A stretch of 10,731 nt of DNA from Candidatus Izemoplasma sp. Lineage in GTDB: Bacteria; Bacillota_I; Bacilli_A; Izemoplasmatales; Izemoplasmataceae. Below, piece by piece: positions 1 through 7,363 of the stretch (position 1 is its first letter; each line of letters opens with the position of its first letter). Below the pieces are notes generated by a model that was not told the DNA's origin, searched no databases, and was given only the letters and a program-made list of their open reading frames with translations. Made by a program: the position numbers and the translations under genes. The stretch lies in the NCBI GenBank assembly GCA_021736285.1, contig JAIPGE010000032.1:1-10731 (forward strand), written 5' to 3'.

Positions 1-1911
1 AATTGTTTCAATCAATGGACGTAATCCGCCAGTGGTTGTTGAAACGCCTGCAACATCATCAACAGTTGATAGTGTATAACTTGTTAAATCAATACCTTCA
101 AAATCAGAAAGCCATGTACTTGTTGCAAAGTCAGTTCCGGCACTGCCATCATAACTTGCATATTGTTGTGCATTGTCCCAACTTTCACTATCGCTCACCA
201 CAACAATTTGTTGTGTGATGTTTGATGTGTCAACACCTAGTGCAATCCAAGCGGTGCCACCGTATCCATCAAATTGTCCATAATAGACATATCCGATAAC
301 AGCATCACCCGCATCAAGTGCTTCATAAACATTGCCAATAGATGCTTCAAAATCATAGTCTAAATAAATGCTGTTGAAGCTTGTCGCGCTTGGATAAGCT
401 GCTTGTAAATTGGTAAGAGACACTTCAATTGGATCTTGACGAACGTTATATTTATTTAAATGATAGTCAACGATATCTGAAATTGATACTTCAATATGAT
501 TTTTGGTAAGGGTACTACCACTTACATCATCAATTGTGTATGCTGAATCAATCGCATCACCTTCGAAAGTATCATCATAACTTGCGCCATAAAATTCGTC
601 TGCTCTACCTTCTGTTTCGGTATCACGTAACATTCTAAAGCCAGCAAATGTATTGTCTACATTAACTGCTAAATAATATTCAATGAATGTCGTCTCTGAA
701 TAACTGGCACCAATTGTAATGACATGATATAAGGTCCCAAGGTAAGTACTTGAATCATCATATACATCATAAATGGCATCGATTTGAATGTGTGATGGTT
801 TTGTATCTGTCACATCTTCAAATGTTGATCCATTTGTAAATAAATCGGTTTTATATTGTTCTAGTTTTTGTTCATAAGTTAACTGCGGTTCTTTACCTTC
901 AAATTCAACTTGATGGAACTGACTGACTTTCTGCATCGATGCTTTCCATGCATTTGTCGTCACTGTTGCGCCAGCAATACCATCAAATTCACCATTAAGA
1001 AGTTGATTGGTTGTTTTGCCATCGGCAAATTGAACCCAACGTTCTTCCTCTGTTATTTTCAGTCCATATCCTGGTGTATCATTTGCATATATGATGGTAA
1101 ACCCAATCGTTTCATTGGTTTCTAAATCAAACGCAATTAAGTATTCAATCACATCATCTGTATTAAATCCAACAAACTCTACAGTATAGACAACATGGGT
1201 GTCATCTGTCCCATCATTAGCTACTTCAACATTGGTAATACCTGTGTCATCTAAACTCGCAGTTGACGGTGAATATTCAGATAATGTGAGGTCTTCAGGT
1301 AAGAGTTCTTGTTTTAATCGAGCCAGTTTTTCTTCTGGTGTTTCAGCAGTTGCGCCACCATAGGTAACATTATGAAACTCAATTACTTTTGTCATTGAGT
1401 TTTCCCAAGCAACCGACGTTACGGTTGCACCGCTAATGCCATCAATATTTCCAGCAACAACCTCTTCTGTTGGTAGCCCATCAAATTGTTTCCAGTAATC
1501 TGGATTTGCAATTTCAGCACCCAGTCCTGGTGTATCTCCTTGGATTAGGGTTTTATATCCTGTGATATTTCCCTCAGGAGAAATGCCCATCATATAGGTA
1601 ATCTTTGATTGATACCCTTGGAAGGTTGCTGTATAGATATATCCTTTGTTATCTAAATTAATGACTTGATCAATGCCTGTTCCTTCTAAATCAAGATCTT
1701 CTTCAGGGGCAAGTAATGCTTCAATTTCTGCGCCACTTAACCCTGTTGTTAAATTACTTAACTCAGGAAAGACTTCGTATTTTGCTTGGTTTGCTTGTTC
1801 TAATTGGTATGCTTCGATAATTGGTGTTGTGATTTTTTCAACATAGAAAATACCAATCATTGCAATGACTACAATTCCCATTAAAGAGAGAATGATTCTA
1901 ACATACTTCAT
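1..1911 (-). CDS. rnfG: RnfG-like electron transport protein with four tandem FMN_bind modules (3' end outside window)
   Basis: The reading frame is open from the ATG at 1911 to the window edge, giving 637 residues without a stop; the C-terminus lies to the left. The start overlaps the rnfD stop as ATGA and has a GGAGGG Shine-Dalgarno site at 1917-1922. A membrane anchor spans about residues 4-25; the rest should face outwards. RnfG normally has one FMN_bind domain of about 200 residues with FMN bound by phosphoester to a Thr in a DxxSGAT motif. Here the motif recurs: DGISGAT (157-163, acceptor T163), DGIAGAT (310-316, T316), DDVSGST (461-467, T467) and a degenerate DDVAGVS (618-624). Spacing is 153, 151 and 157 residues. 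Modules 1 and 2 also carry the upstream GDTPGLG (125-131) and DTPGYG (278-283) motifs; modules 3 and 4 are more diverged. The operon position after rnfC-rnfD is the usual one for rnfG. The family call is firm; flavinylation of each module, especially the fourth, is inferred. Confidence 0.9.
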   Translation of the reverse strand, partial: MKYVRIILSLMGIVVIAMIGIFYVEKITTPIIEAYQLEQANQAKYEVFPELSNLTTGLSGAEIEALLAPEEDLDLEGTGIDQVINLDNKGYIYTATFQGYQSKITYMMGISPEGNITGYKTLIQGDTPGLGAEIANPDYWKQFDGLPTEEVVAGNIDGISGATVTSVAWENSMTKVIEFHNVTYGGATAETPEEKLARLKQELLPEDLTLSEYSPSTASLDDTGITNVEVANDGTDDTHVVYTVEFVGFNTDDVIEYLIAFDLETNETIGFTIIYANDTPGYGLKITEEERWVQFADGKTTNQLLNGEFDGIAGATVTTNAWKASMQKVSQFHQVEFEGKEPQLTYEQKLEQYKTDLFTNGSTFEDVTDTKPSHIQIDAIYDVYDDSSTYLGTLYHVITIGASYSETTFIEYYLAVNVDNTFAGFRMLRDTETEGRADEFYGASYDDTFEGDAIDSAYTIDDVSGSTLTKNHIEVSISDIVDYHLNKYNVRQDPIEVSLTNLQAAYPSATSFNSIYLDYDFEASIGNVYEALDAGDAVIGYVYYGQFDGYGGTAWIALGVDTSNITQQIVVVSDSESWDNAQQYASYDGSAGTDFATSTWLSDFEGIDLTSYTLSTVDDVAGVSTTTGGLRPLIETI

Positions 1912-3014
1912 AGTATCCCTCCAAATAATGCGGCTGTCTCATTGAGGTTTTCAATAATCCGGCTTTGTACGATAAATCCAATCGCACCAGACACAATAAC
2001 AATCGCTACGATACTAATCACAACTGTTTTAATCAATCCTTTTGTCTGACTGCGCTTGACTGTACGGTTCATAAATGGTGTTAGTAGATTACCAAATAAG
2101 ATGGCAAAAACAACACCTTCAGGTTCAGCTGACAAAACGCGGATGAGCATTACCAAGATACCGACGATAACGGCATATGCAATTTTTGTTTCTCGGGACG
2201 TTGGACTACTCACTGATTCACTAACCAAGAACACAGCACCAAACATAGTCAGTCCGGTAATCATATTGACAAGGGTATAAATTAACATCCCTTGAGTCGT
2301 AAAGTTAATGAACCCAATACCAAGAGATACCAAGAATATCGTTAATAAGTAGGTAATTGAAATGCGTAAATCAATCACCTTTGTAACACATAGATAAACA
2401 AACACTGCGAATAACAATAACACAGATGTGCTACCAATTGCGACAGCGGTATAGTTACCAATGAGTAAACTTTGTAATGACAATTCAACGCTTGATCCAA
2501 AGACAGCTTCTTTCATTAATAATAACGGTGTTCCCGTAATATCCATTTGACCGCCAAATGTAAGATGCGCAAATAACACGGCAACCAAGACTGGATTAAA
2601 GATATAATATCCGTATCCACCAAACACAAGTTTACCGGCATAAACACCAACAATAACGGAAATAACTAACGCATAAATTGGTGTTGTCGATGGTAATAAT
2701 AATGCAATCAATAAGCCTGTATTTATTGGATCAATCCAACGTTTATATACTTCAAATTTTTGAATCGTGCCTTCGCTAATCGCATAAAACACTTCAACCA
2801 TCACACTAACAATCACACCGACAGCCATCATTAAGAAGGCTTTAAAAGCGATGTCTAAATTGGTCATTGCAGCATCTTCTGCGAGTGGTGTAAGCGCTCG
2901 AAGAATAACCGATGCAATCGCTAAGACAATTAAAGCGATATTAAGATTGAGGGCGCGTTTTAATGACCGCTGTTGATTATATTTAACAGGTGGCTTTGTT
3001 GTTGTAAAATTCAT
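1908..3014 (-). CDS. rnfD: RnfD, membrane subunit of the Rnf ion-translocating complex
   Basis: This is a 368-residue polytopic membrane protein of the RnfD/NqrB family, in which a covalently bound FMN in the membrane domain passes electrons during ion pumping. Family hallmarks seen are INTGLLIALLLPS, a GGYGYYIFNP segment (family GGLGxNxFNPA), SPTSRETK, and IRVLSAEPEGVVFAILFGN near the C-terminus. The flavin-attachment region reads D158-I-T-G-T162-P, one residue shorter than the usual DxxTGAT-P; T162 is the likely FMN site. I placed the start at the ATG at 3012-3014, where a strong AGGAGG lies just upstream. A longer frame from 3047 would overlap rnfC by 23 bases and has no comparable site. 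The gene lies 10 bases after rnfC and ends in TGA overlapping the rnfG ATG, so translation is probably coupled. Its length is close to that of ordinary RnfD. Confidence 0.92.
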   Translation of the reverse strand: MNFTTTKPPVKYNQQRSLKRALNLNIALIVLAIASVILRALTPLAEDAAMTNLDIAFKAFLMMAVGVIVSVMVEVFYAISEGTIQKFEVYKRWIDPINTGLLIALLLPSTTPIYALVISVIVGVYAGKLVFGGYGYYIFNPVLVAVLFAHLTFGGQMDITGTPLLLMKEAVFGSSVELSLQSLLIGNYTAVAIGSTSVLLLFAVFVYLCVTKVIDLRISITYLLTIFLVSLGIGFINFTTQGMLIYTLVNMITGLTMFGAVFLVSESVSSPTSRETKIAYAVIVGILVMLIRVLSAEPEGVVFAILFGNLLTPFMNRTVKRSQTKGLIKTVVISIVAIVIVSGAIGFIVQSRIIENLNETAALFGGIL

Positions 3015-3024
3015 TTCGCTCCTC

Positions 3025-4245
3025 CTATCCAACACGTCGTTTAGCACGACGTACCCATTCTAATACGTTGATTTTTGATGGACACACATAAGTACAAAGC
3101 CCACATTCAATGCAATCGTCTGTGTGCAGTTCTACAATGCGTTCATTGACACTTCTCAATTCTGCATCCATAATGTTTTGTGGTAAGATATCTGTCGGGC
3201 AAATGTCGTTACAGTCCCCGCATTTGATACAAACATCCTCTTCAACATCACGGTATCTACTGACATCAATCGAATCGATGTGTGCTGCGATGCTAAATGC
3301 ATCACTTTCGACTTGGTTACCACTTAAGAAATTCCCAATGTGACAACTCAATGCTTCTTCATCAGTGTACCCACCTAAATCTTCAACCAAATATTCGAAT
3401 AATGTTCCAATACGAACATCGTATAACGCATTTGTAACAAACGCATCACCCGTTAACGCAACTTTACGTGTTGTGAGCGGCAGTCCTTGACGAATGACTT
3501 GATAAGCGCTTCTTGCGACAAATACGGTTGTAAACATAATGCCATCATCTAACAAATTAATCGATGGACGTCGGTTAATTAATTTTCTTGCGATTTTATA
3601 ATCCACACCATTCATCTTCTTCGAATTGATGACTTCAAGTTCAATAATGGTATCACTAATCGCTTTGCCAATTTCATCCAATGCTTCTTGATTCATAAAC
3701 TTATCAACAAGCAATGTAACAGTTTTTGCTTTACATGCTTTGGCTAATAATAAAATACCATCGGTGATTTCTTCTGCCTCTTTAACAATACAATCATAAT
3801 CTAGACTGATAAATGGTTCATTGGTATAAATCGCATCTACCATTAAATGTTCAATCGGTTGATCAAATCGAATATCGGTATATAGTCCATCAAGCGATAC
3901 TTGATGAATACCAAGCCGTAACAGCTGATTACGAATGATTTGAGTTGGTACCTCACCATCAAATGTATCGAATGCTTCCAATGTGTTTTTTCTGTCATTC
4001 TCAATAATAACATGATCAATGACTTTGCCAAATCGATCAATGCGTTGTTCAACACCTAAGACTTTTCCACTCACAGTGGCAATCACTGGAATCGCTTCTT
4101 TGCCCCGATATTTTTTGGCAATTATTTGACCAACTTTAACTTCATCTTCTTCGGCAACTTGTAAAGAAGCCACACGTGCGTCTTCATCAGTAATGGGAAG
4201 ATAGACTTTTCTTGGATCTAAATATGTTTTATTTTCAGTTATCAT
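3025..4245 (-). CDS. rnfC: RnfC-like iron-sulfur subunit with degenerate nucleotide-binding loop
   Basis: This 406-residue peripheral subunit would sit on the cytoplasmic face. The N-terminal barrel-sandwich part (about 10-85: VKVGQIIAKK, VIATVSGKVLG) and the later block at about 255-300 (RQGLPLTTRKVALTGDAFV, then IGTLFEYL) match RnfC. The C-terminus has two 4Fe-4S motifs, C339/C342/C345/C349 and C378/C381/C384/C388. Canonical RnfC binds FMN and NADH through a GGAGFPT-type glycine-rich loop followed by an aECEPY motif. Here the corresponding region (residues 104-127) reads IHQVSLDGLYTDIRF with no glycine-rich loop, and the second motif is reduced to YTNEPF (140-145). I infer that this subunit may not oxidise or reduce NADH itself and could take electrons from the hydrogenase-like proteins encoded just upstream. 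The gap from the preceding stop is 10 bases and contains a GGTGA ribosome-binding site; the stop is TAG. Confidence 0.88.
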   Translation of the reverse strand: MITENKTYLDPRKVYLPITDEDARVASLQVAEEDEVKVGQIIAKKYRGKEAIPVIATVSGKVLGVEQRIDRFGKVIDHVIIENDRKNTLEAFDTFDGEVPTQIIRNQLLRLGIHQVSLDGLYTDIRFDQPIEHLMVDAIYTNEPFISLDYDCIVKEAEEITDGILLLAKACKAKTVTLLVDKFMNQEALDEIGKAISDTIIELEVINSKKMNGVDYKIARKLINRRPSINLLDDGIMFTTVFVARSAYQVIRQGLPLTTRKVALTGDAFVTNALYDVRIGTLFEYLVEDLGGYTDEEALSCHIGNFLSGNQVESDAFSIAAHIDSIDVSRYRDVEEDVCIKCGDCNDICPTDILPQNIMDAELRSVNERIVELHTDDCIECGLCTYVCPSKINVLEWVRRAKRRVG

Positions 4246-4255
4246 TATTTCACCA

Positions 4256-5968
4256 CTATTCCTTCGTTGATTCTTTTGGACTAAATGACGTGTGAAGCAA
4301 TGCTATCATTTGATCACTGCTCGGTTGGTCTAAATATTTTTGATACAACGTCTGTGTCGAAATATTTGGATCGTATTGGGCCATATCTGTTGATTGACAC
4401 AATAACTCAATTCGTTTTTTGATGACGTCATGTGTTGTAATATCGTGTATAAATGGAGTACCCCCACCATTGGCACACCCTTCAGGGCACGCCATCATAT
4501 CGACATAATCATACGTTGTTTTAGAATTGTCTAACAACTTATAAAATGCTTTGATTTGTGCGCCACCGCGCACAACCGCAACCCGTAATTTATAATCACC
4601 GATTTTGACTTTGGCTTCTTTGATGACACCTGTTGAGGCTTTTGATTCATCACCAGCAATTACTTTGTATTCGATGGGGTCTAACGGTTTATTATCAATC
4701 TCTAATGATAATGTATTGAGCACGTTTTCTAATTGAACCATCGACCCTTGATAGTTGGTTGCGACCGATAATGCTGCTTGGAGTGTACCACCTTCAATAT
4801 CAACATCTTTTCGATCTTTATCTAAATAACGATGTTTAATCATTTTCATCACTTCATTTACCGTTAATACCGCATCAACATGATCTTTTAATTCATCGCG
4901 TTCCATTTCCATTTTTGCTGATGTGCAAGGTAAAATAGATACAACATATGCTGGTGTTTCAAGCACATCCTTGATTAATTTTGCCTGCATCATATGCGCT
5001 GTTTTTGATGTTGATAATTCGCTTATATAATCATCATTATATAATTCAGTAAAGCGAACAGCTGCTGGACAATGTGATGAAATAAGTGATACATCTTGTT
5101 GATTGTTTAGATGTTGTTTAAGTGTATTAACTTCTTCTAAGACCAATACATCTTTCGCTGTATTGATATCTAGTACATCAGTAAAACCAAGTTGCTTAAT
5201 TACACCATAAGCATCACGAATCCCTAATTCATCACCAAATTGTGATAATTCTTCAGCGATAATATGTGCTGCTTCCTCACTAATCTGTGCAATAACAGGT
5301 GTATTGCTTTCTAGTAATTTATCCTCAACACGGGTTTGATGATCGGCTTCAAATAATGTTCCGGTTGGACATGCTTTAACACATTGTCCACATCCGATAC
5401 ATCCTGATGCATCAAATGATAATTCTGGTGTTGGTGAGACAATTGGGTTCAACCCATCATCATCCCTAAATTTTAAGACGCGTGCTTCAACCACTTCATT
5501 ACAAACGGCCACACAGCGTTTACATAACACACATTTGGTTTGATCTTGATTAATTGCTGATCCATCTATAAAGTCTGGATAGCGTCCTTTACCAGGCCCA
5601 AATTCTTCAAAAACAATATCGTGTTCTTTGAGTAAATCATAAAATTCGCACATGCCGTCTTTTGGACAATTCCAGCAATCAAAACGGTGTTTATTTGCAA
5701 GTAAACGAAGCGTCGCTTTACGCGCTTCTTGTACCTTTACAGAATTGGTATAGACGACCATCTTGTTAGTTATTTCTGTGTTACAAGCAGATACCAAATC
5801 TTGTTCACCTTCTACTTCTACCACACACATCCGGCAAAATCCTATTTCATTCATTTCTGCAATGTAACACAGTGTTGGAATTTCAACACCGATACTATTC
5901 GCAGCATTAAGGATTGTTGTTCCTTTTTTTACTTTGATGGTATTGCCATTTATTGTTAGTTTAGCCAT
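4256..5968 (-). CDS. hydA: [FeFe]-hydrogenase family protein, multi-cluster, with altered active-site motifs
   Basis: This 570-residue protein has the layout of the clostridial CpI hydrogenase. In order: a 2Fe-2S ferredoxin domain (C34, C45, C48, C62), a His-Cys 4Fe-4S site (H94, C98, C101, C107), two 4Fe-4S ferredoxin motifs (C146/149/152/156 and C190/193/196/200), the H-cluster domain, and a small-subunit-like tail from about 515. The H-cluster loops are SSHCPAAV (297-304), LPCTSAKMEME (346-356) and MACPEGCANGGGTP (492-505). All four expected cysteine ligands are present (C300, C348, C494, C498). The usual first motif TSCCPxW has His at the proton-relay cysteine and lacks Trp. In the second motif MPCxxK the Lys position reads Ala. 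A proton-path Glu equivalent reads Thr282, while E279 and S319 remain. It may therefore be a slow, biased, sensory-like or non-H2 enzyme. AGGAGG precedes the ATG, and the gene follows the NuoF-like domain gene by 11 bases. Comparison to CpI is from memory. Confidence 0.88.
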   Translation of the reverse strand: MAKLTINGNTIKVKKGTTILNAANSIGVEIPTLCYIAEMNEIGFCRMCVVEVEGEQDLVSACNTEITNKMVVYTNSVKVQEARKATLRLLANKHRFDCWNCPKDGMCEFYDLLKEHDIVFEEFGPGKGRYPDFIDGSAINQDQTKCVLCKRCVAVCNEVVEARVLKFRDDDGLNPIVSPTPELSFDASGCIGCGQCVKACPTGTLFEADHQTRVEDKLLESNTPVIAQISEEAAHIIAEELSQFGDELGIRDAYGVIKQLGFTDVLDINTAKDVLVLEEVNTLKQHLNNQQDVSLISSHCPAAVRFTELYNDDYISELSTSKTAHMMQAKLIKDVLETPAYVVSILPCTSAKMEMERDELKDHVDAVLTVNEVMKMIKHRYLDKDRKDVDIEGGTLQAALSVATNYQGSMVQLENVLNTLSLEIDNKPLDPIEYKVIAGDESKASTGVIKEAKVKIGDYKLRVAVVRGGAQIKAFYKLLDNSKTTYDYVDMMACPEGCANGGGTPFIHDITTHDVIKKRIELLCQSTDMAQYDPNISTQTLYQKYLDQPSSDQMIALLHTSFSPKESTKE

Positions 5969-5979
5969 AAAGAACCTCC

Positions 5980-6330
5980 TTAATATTTTTTCACCGGATT
6001 ATACAGTAAATGGTAGTTATTTTCTAAAACAACCTCCATATTTTTACCAATGTCTAACCCGACGCTGCAGCGACTTGATCTTAAATTGTAAACAATGTCC
6101 TCAATCTCTTTCAACGTTTTTAAAGTAGCTACTCCATCTTTATATTTATTGAGTAGTGTCTCTAAACGTACGACACCATCACGACATGGTGGACACTTCC
6201 CACATATTTCAGGATGAGTACTTTCTAAATAGTCATTAATCTTTAAAAAAAAGTTGTCCTCATCTAATTTTATTTTTGCATCTAAAATCCATTTTTCGAA
6301 CAACTCGTTGACAACTTGAGACTCTTTCAT
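5980..6330 (-). CDS. Stand-alone NuoF/HydB C-terminal 4Fe-4S domain protein
   Basis: This 116-residue protein matches only the C-terminal iron-sulfur domain (NADH_4Fe-4S type) of NuoF, HydB and related NADH-dehydrogenase flavoproteins. The core is C43-G-K-C46-P-P-C49-R-D-G, then about 38 residues, then S-R-C88-S-V-G; the four cysteines should bind one 4Fe-4S cluster (N3-like). The FMN/NADH Rossmann-like domain and SLBB domain that precede this region in full NuoF are absent: the first 35 residues are only a short charged helical lead. It is the first gene of the operon, with a GAGAGGTGA ribosome-binding site upstream of the ATG and its TAA stop immediately before the AGGAGG of the hydrogenase-like gene. 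I infer that it is an electron-relay subunit linking the hydrogenase-like protein to a partner. It could instead be a remnant of a lost NuoF, but the intact cysteines and tight operon position argue against decay. Confidence 0.85.
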   Translation of the reverse strand: MKESQVVNELFEKWILDAKIKLDEDNFFLKINDYLESTHPEICGKCPPCRDGVVRLETLLNKYKDGVATLKTLKEIEDIVYNLRSSRCSVGLDIGKNMEVVLENNYHLLYNPVKKY

Positions 6331-6380
6331 CTTTGGTCACCTCTCTTGAGTAATTGATATCCTATATACATACCTATATA

Positions 6381-6401
6381 ATTATAACAAAACTGGGTCA
6401 A
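6381..6401 (-). promoter_or_regulatory. Promoter of the hydrogenase-Rnf operon
   Basis: On the minus strand there is an extended -10, TGTTATAAT, with TATAAT at 6386-6381. It lies about 50 bases upstream of the first start codon. A TTGACC at 6401-6396 is too close (9 bases) to pair with that TATAAT, but would pair at 17 bases with a weaker TATAGG. The extended -10 is the better candidate. No clear operator was seen. Confidence 0.5.
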
Positions 6402-6448
6402 AAAATAAACAATTTATCTGTCATTTTATTATGCATGAAATTCTTGTA

Positions 6449-6477
6449 TTCAAAATCCATAAAAAAAGTGTTATACT
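6449..6477 (+). promoter_or_regulatory. Extended -10 promoter of the rhodanese-like lipoprotein gene
   Basis: TTCAAA at 6449-6454, a 17-base spacer and TATACT at 6472-6477, preceded by TG one base upstream (6469-6470). A start site near 6484 would lie ahead of the ribosome-binding site at 6496. The downstream bases give TATACTACTA, the same ten bases as at the apbE promoter. Confidence 0.6.
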
Positions 6478-6508
6478 ACTAATGGTCGCATTTATGGGAG
6501 GTTATACT

Positions 6509-7321
6509 ATGCGTATTAGACTCATTTATATTATTTTTATAATTATGACACTTAGTTCGTGTGTAAACGAAAGTGAGGATTTGGTTGATATCACAAACGA
6601 ATCAGAGATATCTATGACCAATTTAGATTCATACATGTTTCGGGATGATGTACAGTACGTAGACCTTAGAAATTTTGATGCCAAATACCAAAGTGGGTAC
6701 ATAAAATCATTTGAACAAATCCCTTTTTTTGACTATTTAGATAACCGTGTGGTTTTCCGAGATAACACCTTTAATTTTGAACCAGAACAAATTATTGACG
6801 AAGCTGAAATCAGACGACTTTTCGATTCTAACAAAGTTATTTTTATGTATGATGATGGGTGTATTCGAAGTGGTTACATGAAAGATGTATTAAATCATCT
6901 TGGCTATGAAAAAGTTTTTATCTTAGGTGGTTTTTATGAATACACTGGAACATATAAAATGCTGGGAAACGGATCATTTAGTTTAGGAAACGAATTTTAT
7001 CAATATGTAAACAATAATGAAAGTGGATTTCATTATTATATGTATGGCACGTTTGATATGTCTAAAAAAATAACAACAATTCGCTTTGATATAACGGACG
7101 AGAATGACTTAAGTTTACGTTCAAATGATGGTGATAATGCATTAAATTATCACTATAAATTATTGGCATTTGAAGAAGAAATAACGCTAAAATCTGTGAC
7201 CCTTTATGAACTTCAAGATAGATTAGAAAGTGAAAGTGGTTCTATTTATGAACTTTTCATTTTACTAGATATCCCCACACAAAACGGTATACTTGATTTG
7301 GTAGCCTACGAACTAAATTAA
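6509..7321 (+). CDS. Putative lipoprotein with degenerate rhodanese-like domain
   Basis: This 270-residue protein begins with a lipoprotein signal peptide, lipobox LSSC with C18 as the acylated residue, so it should be anchored to the outer face of the membrane. Residues about 45-147 resemble a rhodanese fold: YVDLRNFDAKYQSGYI (50-65), QIPF (70-73), VIFMYDDGCIRSG (110-122) and VFILGGFYEY (136-145). Active rhodaneses carry YCxxGxRS, with Cys holding the persulfide. Here the Cys position is D115 and a Cys appears three residues later (C118, before I-R-S), so ordinary sulfurtransferase activity is doubtful. The C-terminal 120 residues match nothing I recognise. The start at 6509 has GGGAGG seven bases upstream; an in-frame ATG at 6431 lies ahead of the promoter -10 and lacks a site. 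The gene is divergent from the Rnf operon and seems to be a single-gene unit. The rhodanese call is by motif reading only. Confidence 0.72.
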   Translation: MRIRLIYIIFIIMTLSSCVNESEDLVDITNESEISMTNLDSYMFRDDVQYVDLRNFDAKYQSGYIKSFEQIPFFDYLDNRVVFRDNTFNFEPEQIIDEAEIRRLFDSNKVIFMYDDGCIRSGYMKDVLNHLGYEKVFILGGFYEYTGTYKMLGNGSFSLGNEFYQYVNNNESGFHYYMYGTFDMSKKITTIRFDITDENDLSLRSNDGDNALNYHYKLLAFEEEITLKSVTLYELQDRLESESGSIYELFILLDIPTQNGILDLVAYELN

Positions 7322-7326
7322 TACGG

Positions 7327-7342
7327 AAAAGCTATTGCTTTT
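7327..7342 (+). terminator. Weak hairpin after the rhodanese-like gene
   Basis: AAAAGC and GCTTTT form a six-base-pair AT-rich stem around a TATT loop, six bases after the stop codon. There is no T run beyond the stem, and the right arm overlaps the -35 of the next promoter. It is at best a poor terminator. Confidence 0.25.
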
Positions 7343-7363
7343 GGTATACGTTTCTTTTATAAT
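7335..7363 (+). promoter_or_regulatory. Promoter of the FMN_bind-like lipoprotein gene
   Basis: TTGCTT at 7335-7340, a 17-base spacer, and a perfect TATAAT at 7358-7363. Transcription should begin near 7370, about 30 bases before the ATG. This rules out an alternative TTG start at 7369, which would have no leader. Confidence 0.65.

Noticed and set aside
910..1125. Plus-strand frame opposite the RnfG-like gene
   Set aside because: No ribosome-binding site or family signal; it is antisense to a clear FMN_bind coding region. The frames at 3-218, 2056-2280, 3110-3343, 3843-4055, 5729-6128 and 7677-7865 are rejected on the same grounds.
1908..1910. TGA read as Trp (genetic code 4)
   Set aside because: TGA ends rnfD exactly in an ATGA overlap with the rnfG start, and RnfD then has its normal length; Trp is encoded by TGG throughout.
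3015..3047. Longer RnfD start at 3047
   Set aside because: It would overlap rnfC by 23 bases, while the ATG at 3014 has a strong AGGAGG at normal distance and matches the usual RnfD N-terminus.
6381..6401. TTGACC paired with TATAAT as one promoter
   Set aside because: They are only 9 bases apart, so they cannot be -35 and -10 of the same promoter; the TATAAT is kept as an extended -10.
6431..6508. Upstream ATG for the rhodanese-like lipoprotein
   Set aside because: The promoter -10 lies inside this stretch, there is no ribosome-binding site, and the added residues would spoil the lipoprotein signal peptide.
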